Shown: positions 21,575-32,618, counted from the first letter of the stretch. The stretch: DNA of 64,000 nt from Prinsepia uniflora (GCA_032719365.1 CM064867.1:63672136-63736135), one strand, 5' to 3'. Notes: generated by a model not told the origin, from the sequence alone. A program made the numbers and translations.

Positions 21575-22909
21575 TGATGGTACCCGTCCCAAATCCCTAG
21601 GGATTAACGTGGGACGCGCCTGCTCCCGTTTGACACGAAGTATCAGACCAGGGATAATTCCGTCCTTAACCCAACCTGGACTATCAGAGCGCGCCAGGAT
21701 CTGAAGGACGAGTGTGATGTCTCGTCTCTGCTACAGCCCGCATGCGCTATCAACCTGAAGGACATTCAAAATACGAAAACTGTGAGTGGACAAATCAAAG
21801 ATTTATAAAAATATTTTCATAAAAATACCTTTATACCCTTCACTAAAAAGTATGCATACATTCGAAAACCATTTCTCAAACGTAGAATACGGGGCCTTGG
21901 CCCCAAAATCCAAAATAAGGAACCCAGAGCGAGTCTCCTTCTCAAACATGAAACATAGGGTCTCAGCCTAAATCCGATACTCGTGGGTCTCAGCCCAAAA
22001 TCACTTCAGTGAAATCTCATACACATATACATAGATAGATATACAACCCATCCTAGACATCCTCTGATGTCAACTCGGGGCACACAGCCCCTGGGGAACT
22101 CATCCCCGATATATGTCATGATTATATATATATAAGTATGCATACTACTCGGGATCTCACTCTGAGTCTACTCCCATGAATTCTCCATCTGGGAGGTTCT
22201 ATCCCAGGAATTCTCCATCTGGGAGGTTCTATCAACGGGGCTTCTAGCCCGATTTCACAATAACTGGGCATCGAGCCTGAACTCGTAATTCAACGGGGCA
22301 TCGAGCCCGATATCTCAGGGTTAGTCACGATTCCGACTAGAGTGATGCGTGCAACCATCAGTCTAGGACTGCTCTCAATCCCGGTATGTCACCGTGAACA
22401 GATCACTGCCGCGACCACTCTAACATGATTAGAATGGGAAGGGTTTGGATTGGAATGAAGGGGGATCGAGTTTGATTGGGAAAATGGTCGAACACAATGA
22501 AAAGGGGAGGATATGCATGAATTTTTTGGGCTGGGCAATGGATGGGTGACACTTGTCACTCATCCATTGGGCCTGTCCAAAAAGCTGGGCCCGACTTGTT
22601 GCCAAAAGTCATTTTCCTCGTAAAACATGTAATAGTGCGTTCAAACTTCCGTGAACTGTAATTTCTCTGTCGAACTTCCGATTTCGACGTGACGCCTGTC
22701 TACGAATTCGTATCGACGCGATCTACGTAACGATCTTCGGCCCTCGACCATCGGACCTCCCGGGTCAAAAGTCATTTTTTTGCCCTTGTTCAGGGCAAAA
22801 TGGTAATTTCGCCATGAACATCCGTTAATCCTCGGTTAATTCCCGATTAACCTCGCTAATCCGTCATTAATCCCTAATTAACCCTTAAAATTAGGGACGG
22901 GTCGTTACA
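21575..22909 (-). mobile_element. 5' LTR of element F, internally deleted
   Basis: On the minus strand it starts TGTAACGACCCGTCC at 22909 and ends GGGACGGGTACCATCA at 21575. It aligns with 11288-13747 but lacks a block of about 0.9 kb: CGACCACTCTA joins directly to ACATGATTAGAATGG near 22420. A short block (CCAGGAATTCTCCATCTGGG) is repeated near 22170-22230. Confidence 0.85.
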
Positions 22910-22914
22910 GTGGT
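22910..22914 (+). repeat. Target-site duplication of element F, right copy
   Basis: GTGGT after the LTR end GTCGTTACA; it rejoins the interrupted GTGG tract. Confidence 0.85.
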
Positions 22915-23399
22915 AGTGGTGGTAGTGTTATCAAACTCGTTTTACAACTGTTTTTGTATTTGAAAAATGAAAAATGTTATCCAAAATGATACCAAACAGG
23001 CTCTAAAATTACTAACACGGTGAGCCGAATCACCACGATTGAGAATTTTTTTTAGGATAAACTACATAAAAGTACCCAAACTATAGACTCGATTTCAAAA
23101 AGTATCCCAACTATAAAAAGTTTCATTTTCGTTCCCGAACTATACTATCGATTTCAAAAGAGTAACTCTGTTAAAAATTCTATCTAATTTTCTGTTAAGT
23201 GCCTATGTGGCAAAAAAAAGCCACTTAACATGTGATGTGGAAAAATTTGAAGGGGTTAAGAGGGAACACGACCTTCGAATGAGAGGTTCAGGCAGTGAAA
23301 ACAGTCAAGGGATATGTGCCCTTTGACGCTGGCAAATTTGGCTTATGACGCGGGTACACTGAAGAAGCCAATATAAGGAGTGGTCGTAGATGACACCAG
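22915..23399 (+). other. Flank with a dispersed-repeat terminus, no gene
   Basis: The GTGG tract ends near 22935. About 23060-23260 carries the AACTATAGACTCGATTTCAAAAAGT and CCCGAACTATAC pattern, which I recognise as a common dispersed plant repeat with unit-like internal duplication. No reading frame is supported. Confidence 0.4.
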
Positions 23400-24193
23400 A
23401 AGAGCAAGGTCGAGAATTCTGTGTTCGGATGAGGGAGGTTCAGCTTGAAAGCGGCGTGCGAAACCGCTGCGATTCATGGTAAGGCCGCAAGCTTGAGTGA
23501 GGGAAAGAATATGGCCTCCACCACGAGGATAGAGGCCCCGACCACGGGAACCTCCTTGGCCACAGGTAGCAGCGAGAGCATGAATGTTGGAGTCAGGGGG
23601 AGTGAGAGGTAACTAGGAAGTGAGATGGTTCTCAACACTTAGGAGGAGGGCTTCAAGGATATCCTAAGTGATGAGAGGGCGTCAAGGATATCATAAGTGG
23701 TGAGAGTGTCTTGGGCTTGAGGTGAAGCAATGGTGGTCTTGTAAAATCGACAATGCCATTAATTTTGTCAAGAAAGTCGGAAATAGAGAGGTCATCATGT
23801 TATTGATGAAGAAGCTCACCCTTAAGTTGGAATATGCAGTTTTGGGAATGAGAAACAAGTCACTTCTCAAGAGTGAGTCAGGTGTGCCGAGAAGAAGTGG
23901 AACGAGCGAGCGATATTAGAAAGAATTGAGGGAGTCAAGGATCCATTGATCCAAGAGAGGACCATATGGTCCTGTTGAATCCAGACTTCATATGCAAGGT
24001 TGATGGTGTCAATGAGAGTGCCTTCATCATCAAGGAGAAAGGTAGCAGGACACTCGGAGATGCCATCAACAAATGAGAGGAGGTTGCGGCTACGAAGAAC
24101 AGGGACAATTTGGGCCAGCCATAAGAGATAATTGGTACGTTCAAGTTTGCTGGTGTGGAGGTTACGAACTGGAGAAAGAGCAGGAGCAACCAT
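23400..24193 (-). pseudogene. Ty1/copia gag relic
   Basis: The best frame (24193-23867) begins with a Met and reads like the N-terminal part of plant copia Gag: a K-L-x-R-x-N-Y-L-L-W segment at about residues 16-25, then F-V-D-G and W-I-Q-Q-D-H-M-V-L-S-W-I at about residues 71-82. Past a stop and frameshift, lower coordinates still encode D-D-L-S-I-S-D-F-L-D-K (about 23780) and a Gly/Arg-rich stretch (about 23500-23560). No zinc knuckle, integrase or reverse transcriptase follows. A primer site lies just upstream on this strand. The relic is broken by stops and cannot make a full Gag. Confidence 0.75.
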
Positions 24194-24237
24194 GAGAGGT
24201 AGGAAAAAAAAGATATAGATTGATCGTTTAGATAGTA

Positions 24238-24250
24238 GCTCATGATACCA
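24238..24250 (-). other. Primer-binding site of the copia relic
   Basis: On the minus strand TGGTATCATGAGC lies about 45 nt before the gag start codon, the usual spacing for a plant copia element. Confidence 0.65.
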
Positions 24251-24520
24251 TGAAAGTTTGTTTGGCTCAGATAATCTTCTGAGATGAATTGCATTGAATT
24301 AAATAGGGTTACATAATGTAGAGTTGGATTATTAAGCTAAGTGTAAGAGATAAATAGTAAGTATAAGATATGAACAAGAAGATGATTATGATAAGATCCT
24401 CATTGGTTGATAGTTGTAAAGTTAGAACTGGAGTCTTGAGATGATGGAGTTGTAGAGATGGAGCACAAGTGATGTTGAAGAGGTTCAGACAAGTGCTATC
24501 CATTACTATTCACAATAATG
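24251..24520 (-). mobile_element. Probable LTR remnant of the copia relic
   Basis: This lies where the 5' LTR should be and is AT-rich with a pyrimidine-rich minus strand. I cannot define its outer end or find a second LTR, so the assignment rests on position only. Confidence 0.35.
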
Positions 24521-25283
24521 ACTAATATGTTCTCTAGTGAAAGAAGCAAAAAAGAAAAAGAACGACAATGAATTGAAAAGAAAGAAATCTTAATGCAGTG
24601 AAGATAACGCATCAAGTTGTATTCTATTATATTCACCAAACACTTCAAAATTATTTTTTAGCTAATAGCTCTTTTAAAAATACAATTATAAAAAACTATA
24701 CAGCTTTATTTACAACATTTTCTTATAAAAATATATTGAAAGAAACTTCTTTAAAAAATCACCGCAATACCAAACTGACCTTAAAAAAAAACTTATTACT
24801 CAAAATACTAACTAGGTATCAAGTCTTAATTTTTTCCCACAACGTCAAATTGTAACAATGTACTTTCTGAATCCCCAATATGTCAAGTTTATTGTATCAA
24901 AAGTTACTAACACCGTTGATGAGGCTTATGTGATAACAAGAGATTGGATGTTTAATAATTTTGTAGAAAATATTATATTTAAATATTTTTTAAAAATGAA
25001 TAAGAAAATGATGAACACTGAACCTGGATTTCTCAACCTATTCCCAAACTACCGAACCCCAAAAACACCAATTCTCACCCGTATCATCCTTCACCCTCAT
25101 CATCACCATCGATCATCATTATCGTCTTCTTCTTCTTCTTTATTTAATTGAAACTGGAATTTGGGTTGTGCAAAAATCCAATCCAAAACCCAATCAAAAC
25201 AAAACATAATCCAAAAAAGAAGAGAAAAAGAAGAGAAAAGTAACCAAATAGATCACAAAAAAGAAGAAGAGAAAAGTAAAGCA
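24521..25283 (+). other. AT-rich intergenic DNA, no supported gene
   Basis: Lys/Asn/Phe-rich open frames reflect base composition. Patches such as CACCAAACACTTC and CCAAACTGACCTT resemble ends of small non-autonomous DNA transposons. A short CTTCTT run lies near 25125-25140. Confidence 0.4.
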
Positions 25284-25435
25284 CTCTCAAAGCTACCACT
25301 TTTCCATCTGTGCACTCGACCCTGAACCATAAGCATGGATCAATCTCTCCAACCTCATCATTCCAATTCGACAAAGCACTAGATGAGTCACTTATTACTC
25401 TCTCTCTCTCTCTCTCTCTAAGCTTCAACATCACC
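25284..25435 (-). pseudogene. LRR receptor-kinase N-terminal fragment
   Basis: The minus strand encodes A-L-S-N-W-N-D-E-V-G-E-I-D-P-C-L-W-F-R-V-E-C-T-D-G-K-V-V-A-L, the N-terminal cap (LRRNT type) of plant LRR receptor-like kinases. The spacing is closest to the MRH1/MDIS-type family as I remember it. The usual first-repeat continuation (N-L-K-D-L...) is missing: the frame runs into low-complexity hydrophobic sequence. A (TC)n run at 25399-25419 lies upstream. No kinase domain is in the flank, so this is a captured or left-over exon piece. Confidence 0.55.
25399..25419 (+). repeat. (TC)n microsatellite
   Basis: About ten TC dinucleotides in a row, next to the receptor-kinase fragment. Confidence 0.9.
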
Positions 25436-25970
25436 ATACCTGCACAAGAAACAACCAACTCAAATTCAAACATCCTTCATTTTTCGGAAAACCAAACAGC
25501 AATCCGAATCAATCCTATACCTTCATCGTTAAAGGAGCAACAAAACCCCGAATTCGGAATCAGCAAGCAAACCACCACCATACCCAAGTACCCAACAACC
25601 CCAAATTCGGACCAACGTATTTCGTACCCGGAGAAGGGTGGTGGGTCCTCGCATGGCAGTGGCGAGGCTCATTCAAAGGTTTGGTTGCAGTAAGCAATTT
25701 GGGGATTGGAGGGTTTGGAATCAAAGGTTTGGTTGGGGTAGGCTTGGATAGTTTGGATTCGAAGGTTTGGGATGTGTTAAGAAACCCAGATTGTTCATCT
25801 TCTTGCTCTTCAATTTTTGTAAATATTTAATTTTAATATTTTTCTACAAATGATTAAAACATTTTATCTCGTAAGCCTTGTAAACAAAGTTAATAACAGT
25901 GAAGTTTTCTTGTTTCTGGTTCAACCAATCCTAACTTTTGGTTGAAGCGTCAAGCAACAATTATTCACGG
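25436..25970 (+). other. Upstream flank of the DnaJ gene, nothing coding supported
   Basis: Mixed-composition intergenic DNA. GGTTTGG words repeat around 25670-25770. Open frames do not resemble any family I know. Confidence 0.4.
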
Positions 25971-25975
25971 GATGA

Positions 25976-25981
25976 CACGTG
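25976..25981 (+). promoter_or_regulatory. G-box (CACGTG) upstream of the DnaJ gene
   Basis: The palindromic bZIP/bHLH core sits in GACACGTGTTCCACGTA, so a second ACGT core follows within about 10 bp. It lies about 275 bp before the start codon and about 175 bp before the TATA-like box. G-boxes are frequent in light- and stress-responsive plant promoters; any role here is inferred. Confidence 0.5.
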
Positions 25982-26152
25982 TTCCACGTATGCTTGCCAC
26001 TCCCCAAAATGGATTCATCCCGAGTCCGTCCAGGTTCTCAGGAAACATTTGGCTATGAAGTTGCCAAGTCAGCATCACTCTCTTCCACGCCAGAAATTCT
26101 TCCTCCCTATAATTTTCAAAGTTTCCATTCTCTCCAAAAAATCGAACTTTTT

Positions 26153-26163
26153 ATTTATATATA
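26153..26163 (+). promoter_or_regulatory. TATA-like box of the DnaJ gene
   Basis: TATTTATATAT lies about 95 bp before the start codon, so transcription would start near 26190 with a 5' leader of about 60-70 nt. Confidence 0.5.
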
Positions 26164-26254
26164 TTTTTTCTTGATCTGAGTCTGCATTGAGTGACTTCCA
26201 TTTACTGTATTTCGTATCCGCCCAAGCAAAAGCAGGGGCTGGGTTGCATGTTCA

Positions 26255-29200
26255 ATGGCTCAATTATTGTCCCCTGTGTTCTCTGAAGCTCTTAAATTCC
26301 ACAACCCATTACCGAATGCGTGCTCAAGAAGCCCATGGCGTATGTTAGCCAAGAATACCGGCAATCTGACTTTGATGGGTCATGGTGGTCGGAGGCGAAG
26401 AGGTGTTGGGAGGGTCAGAGTGGCAACTGAAGGTGCACCTTCAACAGACACCATGGCTGATGACTATTACTCCGTCCTGGGATTGGTATTTCATTAGTTC
26501 CGTCTGGGTTTTGTTTAAATATGAAAATTATTATGAAAGTTCAAATATTTCCGAGTTTTGATTAGTTTAATTTTTCTCTCATGATTATGATGATTGTTTT
26601 CATTTTGTTGACAGTTGAGCTTTTGAGCAATGCTTAGATTTGATATATTTCATGTCTGATTATTGGTTGGTGTTTGTTACTAGCTTCCAGATGCTACACC
26701 GGCACAAATAAAAAAGGCCTATTATAATTGTATGAAAGCTTGCCATCCGGACTTGAGTGGTGATGATCCGGAGACCACAAATTTCTGTATGTTCATCAAT
26801 GAGGTCTACGAGGTGGGTTCTCGATTGGACTGGAAAGCATTGAACTTTAGTTAATTATTTGATTGATACGTTTTGTATGCTTTCAATGGAAATAAAGCAT
26901 TGCAGTGCAGGTCCTTAGTGACCCGGTGCAACGAATGGTTTATGATGAAATTCATGGTTATGCTTTGACGGCTATCAACCCTTTCGTCGATGACTCTGCA
27001 CCGAAGGATCATGCATTTGTCGATGAGTTTAGCTGCATAGGTACGCCTTAGTTACCATGCTAATACCATGCATAGATGGACACGAGCTAGATGAACTCTT
27101 TGAAATCTTTACGTACTGATATTGATAGGATCTCTATGATTGCAGGCTGCAAAAACTGTGCCAATCTGGCCCCAGATGTGTTTGGAATTGAGGAAGACTT
27201 TGGAAGAGCCAGAGTATACAATCAATGTGGAAACGTGGATTTAGTTCAACAAGCTATTGAAAGTTGGTATGACCTCCTTCATTGGTCTTGCTAATATCAT
27301 AAACACCTGTGATAGAAAAAAGTGTCAATTCCAATTTCATTTCTTGTCTATTGTACTATATTAGCTGTAATATTCTGTAAATAATTTCAAGATCTAGTGC
27401 TCGTTGCAGTGCATTAAATTATATAGCTTTGGATATTCATGGTTTACTCGTACATAGAGACGGGATGCACGTCCAAGATGAATGATGTTGCATCCTTGGC
27501 TATTTTGATCTGCAAATATAGCTGCAAGTGCTGAATTGTTCTCAGAAGCAAGCGTCTTCAGACTTTAGAATGTTTTTTTTTTATCCGATTATCAATCTAA
27601 GCATTTTCTATTAATCTTCAAGTCCTTTCCACGCCACTAATTTCTTGGATTTGATGCATGCTTGCTTGTACTGCTCTCATGAACTTGAAGTTTACTAGTT
27701 TCATGCGGCTGGTCAATTATCAGTTGCACTTCTGCTGAAGTTTAATAGTCACTAAGATTAGTGACTCTTGATTATTGATTACAAAATCTTCTTTGTTTCA
27801 GCCCTGTTGATTGCATCCATTGGACTTCTGCTGCTCAAGTATCATTGTTGGAAGATGAAATGCGCAGAGTAGAAAGAGTAAATGTACGGGATACATCATG
27901 ATAATGTTTACTTTTGTCGATGTTTAATTCTAATCTGCACCCTCTTGTCTCAGTTTATTAGCTCCTTGGTTGTACTAATAAATTCAAAATCTGTTCTTCT
28001 GTCTATTGCATTTAATACTTTTTTCCTCTAACCCAAAAACGAAATAATAAGTAAATAAAATCTTTCTGTTCCTTATCACTTCATTTGCTAAGAGAGTTTT
28101 GCAAATGGCCAGGTTGCACTAATGCTTGCAGGTATGGGCTCAGCAGGAATAGATGTTTTCAGAACGGTATGTCACTTTTCCTTTGTAATATACATTGCCA
28201 TATAAATCAATTTTAATAACATAACTGAAACCATTATCAAATTACTTGCTTCAGCTGGCTTAGCTTTTGTGCTGTAAACTATAATCTGTGTGGTATTTCA
28301 TAGACTGGTAAAATGAAATAGAATGGAGAAGTGTATTCCTTGTAGCTCTTGAAACACTTGAGATCAAGAAGCAATTGAAAGAAGAATGTAGAAATATTTG
28401 TTACAGGTAGTTTGTCCTAAAACTTATATGCCTAGATGATCTTGAGGTTGAAATTGCATTTCTAGTCTATCTCCATGGTGGCCTTTCTTTAGATTAGGGG
28501 TTTTATTCATTTATGTTTTTATGTGGCAGGCAAGTTCTCGATGGCAAAAGAGGCAATCAAAAGTCTTGGTAGGAACTCATTGTTTGCGTTTCCGTCTTCA
28601 ACTAATTTAATGTTTTGTGAACTATTTTTCTGTATATATATATATTTATATATCAATATGGCATCCTCCTCTTCAATACCTACATGGTCAAGCAACATGA
28701 AGTTGTGAAAGAGAAAGAAAAAAAAAATCTTAACAAATTTCGACCAAAGAAAAAAGTAATGTAGTACTTAGAATTCAAATGTCCACATGAATCAATTTTT
28801 TTTTTCTTTCTCTTCTGTGATTCTGCCAGAGCGATATATGGCAGTTTGAATATGAAAGTCTAGTCATTTCATTTATATAAACTGAGCAAATCCCATACTC
28901 CGAAGCTTAAATATGTTAATGAGGGACTCCATGTAACATGGAAGATATAATATTTTAGGTTTGCTAAAAGGTGATAAGACTACTGAAGTCTTGGTGACCG
29001 AAGCAACAGGCAAGTTCTGGTGTGACATTTCACATATCTGTGTTTTAATGCAGGAACAAGCAAAAATGAGGATGACGAAGCAGACGGATTCAGATAAAAC
29101 GGAATCATACTGGGACAACATGTGGGGAAACCCCAAAGACTACCAAAATTCAGGTATGAGGAACCACTCAAAATAAGAACCGATTAAAAGAGTGATAGTC

Positions 29201-29998
29201 ATGTTTGAAACATCACCATACATCAGGATCATGATTGGTAACTTACTTGGCGTCACATTCCTCCTTTTCTTCATGTCTCACCATTTTACCTCAAGTCATT
29301 ATGAAATACACCTACTAGTCTCCGAGAGGTTTGGACATTTTGATTTATATTCCTTTTCAAGGTCAATCAAGTTTCTCTCTTAAAACTTCGTCGTTGCAAA
29401 TCTTTCCATGAAAAGGAATAAAAACAACATGCAAAACTGCTTTAGCAAACTTGATCTGAATCTTTCTTGATTTCTTAGAAATTTCAGTGATTGCCGGACT
29501 TTCTATTTATTTCAAGGGTCCCTTTGGAATAGTGTGGGTTAGGATTTGGATTGCATTACAAGGAAAAATATATTCGTTAGAGATTGCAATGCATGTGTGC
29601 TAGGATTTGAATAAGAACAGTGAATAAAGCAAATGAATATCAGATGACTTTGGATATAATCATTTCAAATCCCTCCCGTTATTACTACATCTAGTTATTT
29701 CAAATTCGTTCAATTTAGTCTTTTCTAGTTTTTGTAGGGAACTTTCAAACCCATTTTGAATTTGATATATATGATTGGGGTGCATCAGCTTGCGACATTG
29801 TTTCCATGATTTTGATCAGTTGGTTTATTAAAATCAACATTAAGTTAAAATTTTAATGTGTGTTTTTCAGAGGAAGTGAAAGAAAGGGCAAGGAAAGCAG
29901 CGGCAGCAGCTCGACGATGGAGGGAGTACTCGAGAAGGGGTGCCGACAAGCCTCCCAGCTATAAGCTTCCAGAGGCAATATCCAACAATGAAAACTGA
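26255..29998 (+). CDS. DJC77: Chloroplast J-domain / ferredoxin-like protein (DJC77-like), 9 exons
   Basis: Exons by reading-frame continuity and GT-AG borders: 26255-26485, 26684-26812, 26911-27040, 27146-27266, 27802-27883, 28113-28166, 28530-28568, 29054-29153, 29871-29998 (stop TGA). The product is 337 aa. Residues 1-60 are Ser/Arg-rich and acid-poor, like a plastid transit peptide. A J-domain follows (about 69-136; starts D-D-Y-Y-S-V-L-G-L, HPD at 98-100), which would stimulate an Hsp70 ATPase. A ferredoxin-like domain (about 157-212) has C162xxC165xxC168 and C204-P-V-D-C208, fitting iron-sulfur binding. The C-terminal third is helical and Arg/Ala/Trp-rich, ending in R-R-W-R-E-Y-S-R-R-G. 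This domain order matches the Arabidopsis DJC76/DJC77/DJC82 group, and the length fits DJC77 (about 340 aa). The paralogue choice is from memory. No frame break is seen, so the gene looks functional. It is the only intact gene in the window and stands in repeats on both sides. Confidence 0.93.
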
Positions 29999-30611
29999 CC
30001 ATTAATATTAACACTATCCATATTCCTACCATCCAATGTAATTATCATATTTATAGCCCATAGCTCGTGTAAATTTGTAATCATGTAAAATTTGAAGCCA
30101 TCTAAAATTTCTGTAACCCGTATATAGTTTTACCGTATGGTTGATCTTTACATTGATAAAAGGAGAAAAGGAAAAAGATGGAGATATTTCTAGAAGCATG
30201 AAGTATGTTTTACTGCATCATACGATCAATGTACACAATATGTAGTTACGATTATGTGGGTATGGTATGGTTCGATATGAATATTGTTAATATTTAAATC
30301 TAAACTGTTAACATTTTAACAGTTTGATATGATTTGGATTTTCTAAAATTAGAAATGAAACCGTCTCAATTCAAACCGTTACTAGCAGTTCAGTTTTAAT
30401 CGATACGGTTTAAAACCATTTAGCCATAAAAAAAATAATTTTTTTTTTTAAAAAAAATATAGTAAAGATCCCAAAAACAGCGAAATAATAAGTACTCAAA
30501 ATTATGTATGTTAAATTTGTGGAGGATTGAATTATAAATATTACCACTATATCAAGATTTAACAAACAAATATTACTAAATTTTTTAATTATATTTTTAT
30601 CTGAGTATGTA
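29999..30611 (+). other. 3' flank of the DnaJ gene and intergenic DNA
   Basis: The 3' untranslated region probably ends within about 200 bp; AT-rich stretches near 30060-30160 could serve as poly(A) signals but no single AATAAA stands out. About 30250-30425 has GGTATGGTTCGATATGA...CGATACGGTTTAAAACC, a pattern of common small dispersed plant repeats. No gene is seen. Confidence 0.45.
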
Positions 30612-31028
30612 TGTAACGACCTGTACTGGATTTTTTGGGAAATTTGAGGCAAATTGACGATTTTGCCCCTAAATGGGTGAATTTTGGCTAAAATTTGACT
30701 TTTAACCCGAGAGGTCGGATGGACTTTGAACTACGACAGTTGCGTAGGTCTTTGGATTCTGATGACGTGGACAAACGGCATGCCGAATTTGGAATTCGTA
30801 TGATGATTTTTCGATTTCACGTTTATTGAGACAAAGTGACTTTTGTTGGTTTGTGGGTCCTAGATATTTTCCATGTAGGTTCACTTGTCACTCACCCATT
30901 GATCCTTATCTCTTATTCATGCATATCTCTCCCCTTTGTTTTGAATAGCCTGAAACCCACCGTATCCATGTTCGTCAAAATCATCCTCTCCATTTTCTTT
31001 TGGTTTTGAGGGAAATTGGGGGAGGGAG
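30612..31028 (+). mobile_element. 5' end of an older LTR (H), cut by the family-A array
   Basis: It starts TGTAACGACCTGTACTGG and has the shared early modules in diverged form (TTTTGCCCC, TTGACTTTTAA, GGCATGCCGAATT, a CACTTGTCACTCACCCAT half palindrome). It stops at 31028 where LTR A1 begins. Its remainder may lie beyond the right end of the window. Confidence 0.65.
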
Positions 31029-31545
31029 TGTAACGACCCGTCCCAAATTCCTAGATTAGATTAGTGACTAATCACGATTAATGAGGTTAATCGGTGATTA
31101 GTAGAGCGAAATCGGACCAACGGTGCGAAATGACCGTTTTGCCCCTAATCGTGGCAAAATGTTGACTTTTCAATCGGACGGTCAAATGGACTTTGACCGA
31201 TGACCGTGACGTAGCTTGTGACGTCACGAGTTCATAGACAGGTGGCACGTTCAATTCCGACGTTCGAGGAAGAAGTTATGACGTGAGAAAGTTTAGGGGC
31301 ATTTTGGTAATTTTAGTTAAAAAGGGCCAAAAAGTTGACTTTTTGACCGGGATGTCCGATGGCCGAGGGCCGAAGACCATTACGTAGATAAGGACGATAC
31401 GAATCCATAGGCAGGCGGCACACTGAAATCGGACTTCGAACGGGAGAGTTATGGGTCACGGGAGTTTGATTTCACTATGCACGAACTTCGAGACGGGGAT
31501 GATTTGGCGAAATCTGATTTGGGCAGATATTTTGGTGGGTCCCAT

Positions 31546-31571
31546 GGATGAGTGGCAAGTGTCACTCATCC
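31546..31571 (+). repeat. 26-bp LTR palindrome (A1)
   Basis: The arm GGATGAGTGGCA (one change), spacer AG, then TGTCACTCATCC. Intact copies are at 51108-51133 (A3), 60991-61016 (A4) and 54719-54744 (C). Confidence 0.8.
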
Positions 31572-32289
31572 TATTGGTTAACTCCCCCAAATTGTGGATC
31601 TAATAATAAAATAATATTATTTAATTAATTTTTTAATCAAATCTTAACAACCATTAATCCTAACCATCCATTACCAATTAACCTTTAAATCCACACCCTC
31701 CATCCCATCCCCCTCTCATCGGCCATCACTCTTCTTTGTTCATCCTCAAACCCAAACCCCATAACCCATAATCCTCCATTTTCTTCATTTTCTTCAAAAA
31801 CCCAAAACACACACACACCATCACCATTCATTGCTTGTGCGAGCTGAACATGACCGTGAGGTGCTGGAAAGAGGTTGGGGATGGCAGGCCACGGCCAGCC
31901 ACGGCAGAGGACACGGCGGGGAGAGAGAACCCGTGGGTGAGTTTTCTTTCAAAAATTGAAAATTGATTTTTGTTGTGTTTTAATCAAATCTAGGGATTGG
32001 GAAATGTTCCTAGAGGTCTTAGGGTTCTTTTAGGATTGTTTTCGAAGTCTTAGATGGCCTGTAACGGTCGTGAACGGCGGAGGTAGTCACGACCGCCATT
32101 GATGAACTTGGAAGGTATAGTTTTTGAGGGTGTTCTTAGTTTTTAGGGCCATAGAACTCTAGGTTAGGGAGAGACGAAGAGAATGGGACAAACAGGAACG
32201 GTTTTGGTGGCCGGACGGCGGAGAACCGGCCGGGTCAAGCCGCGGGTCACGGCGACCCGGTTACTGGTATTCGGGTCGACCCGCGGGAG

Positions 32290-32600
32290 GACAGAGATGA
32301 CAGCTGACATCATCATGTCAGGGATGACGTCAGCATTGTCAGATCTGACAATGTCAGCTGACATGTCAGAAAATGGGCCAATAGGAGTGCCACACGTGTC
32401 ACATGTCAGTGCACAGTCAGCACTGACATGTCAGTGACTTGGCCCAATCAAGGGCTGACACGTGTCACTAACGTGGACCAGTGCCGTGATGACACGTGGC
32501 ACATGTCAGACGGCTACGTGGCACTGACAGAGCAGTGACCTGGACTAATGGGATCTTGACACGTGGCACCTGTCAGAGTCTGACATGTCAGACCTGACGT
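32290..32600 (+). promoter_or_regulatory. Dense TGACA/TGTCA, TGACGTCA and CACGTG island in LTR A1
   Basis: In about 310 bp there are some twenty-five TGAC/GTCA cores, several paired as CTGACATGTCAG, TGACGTCA or GACACGTGTC palindromes. TGACG cores suit TGA/bZIP factors, CACGTG is a G-box, and TGACAG resembles KNOX/BELL sites. Homologous islands are at about 51850-52180 and 61740-62090. Confidence 0.55.
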
Positions 32601-32618
32601 CAGCAGGTACTGTAGCTG

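Larger units (their letters stand above)
11288..22909 (-). mobile_element. Element F, full-length non-autonomous LTR retrotransposon (minus strand)
   Basis: On the minus strand the element runs from the 5' LTR (22909-21575) through the primer site (21571-21560) and the internal region to the 3' LTR (13747-11288). It is bounded by GTGGT duplications. The internal region is about 3.7 kb once solo LTR G and the Cassandra element inside it are removed. No gag-pol frame survives. The two LTRs differ by a deletion of about 0.9 kb and many substitutions, so F is much older than element B. Confidence 0.88.

Noticed and set aside
24598..25151. Two plus-strand Lys/Asn-rich frames
   Set aside because: AT-rich composition, no domain, poor start context and no splice-compatible continuation.
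25310..25693. A 127-aa plus-strand protein upstream of the DnaJ gene
   Set aside because: It is the antisense reading of the LRR fragment and the TC microsatellite; Ser/Thr/Asn-rich with no family features.
32183..32437. An 84-aa frame repeated in LTRs (also at 51745 and 61631)
   Set aside because: It lies inside the LTR over the TGACA/TGTCA island; the Met/Ser/Asp-rich product follows from that repeat and matches no known domain.
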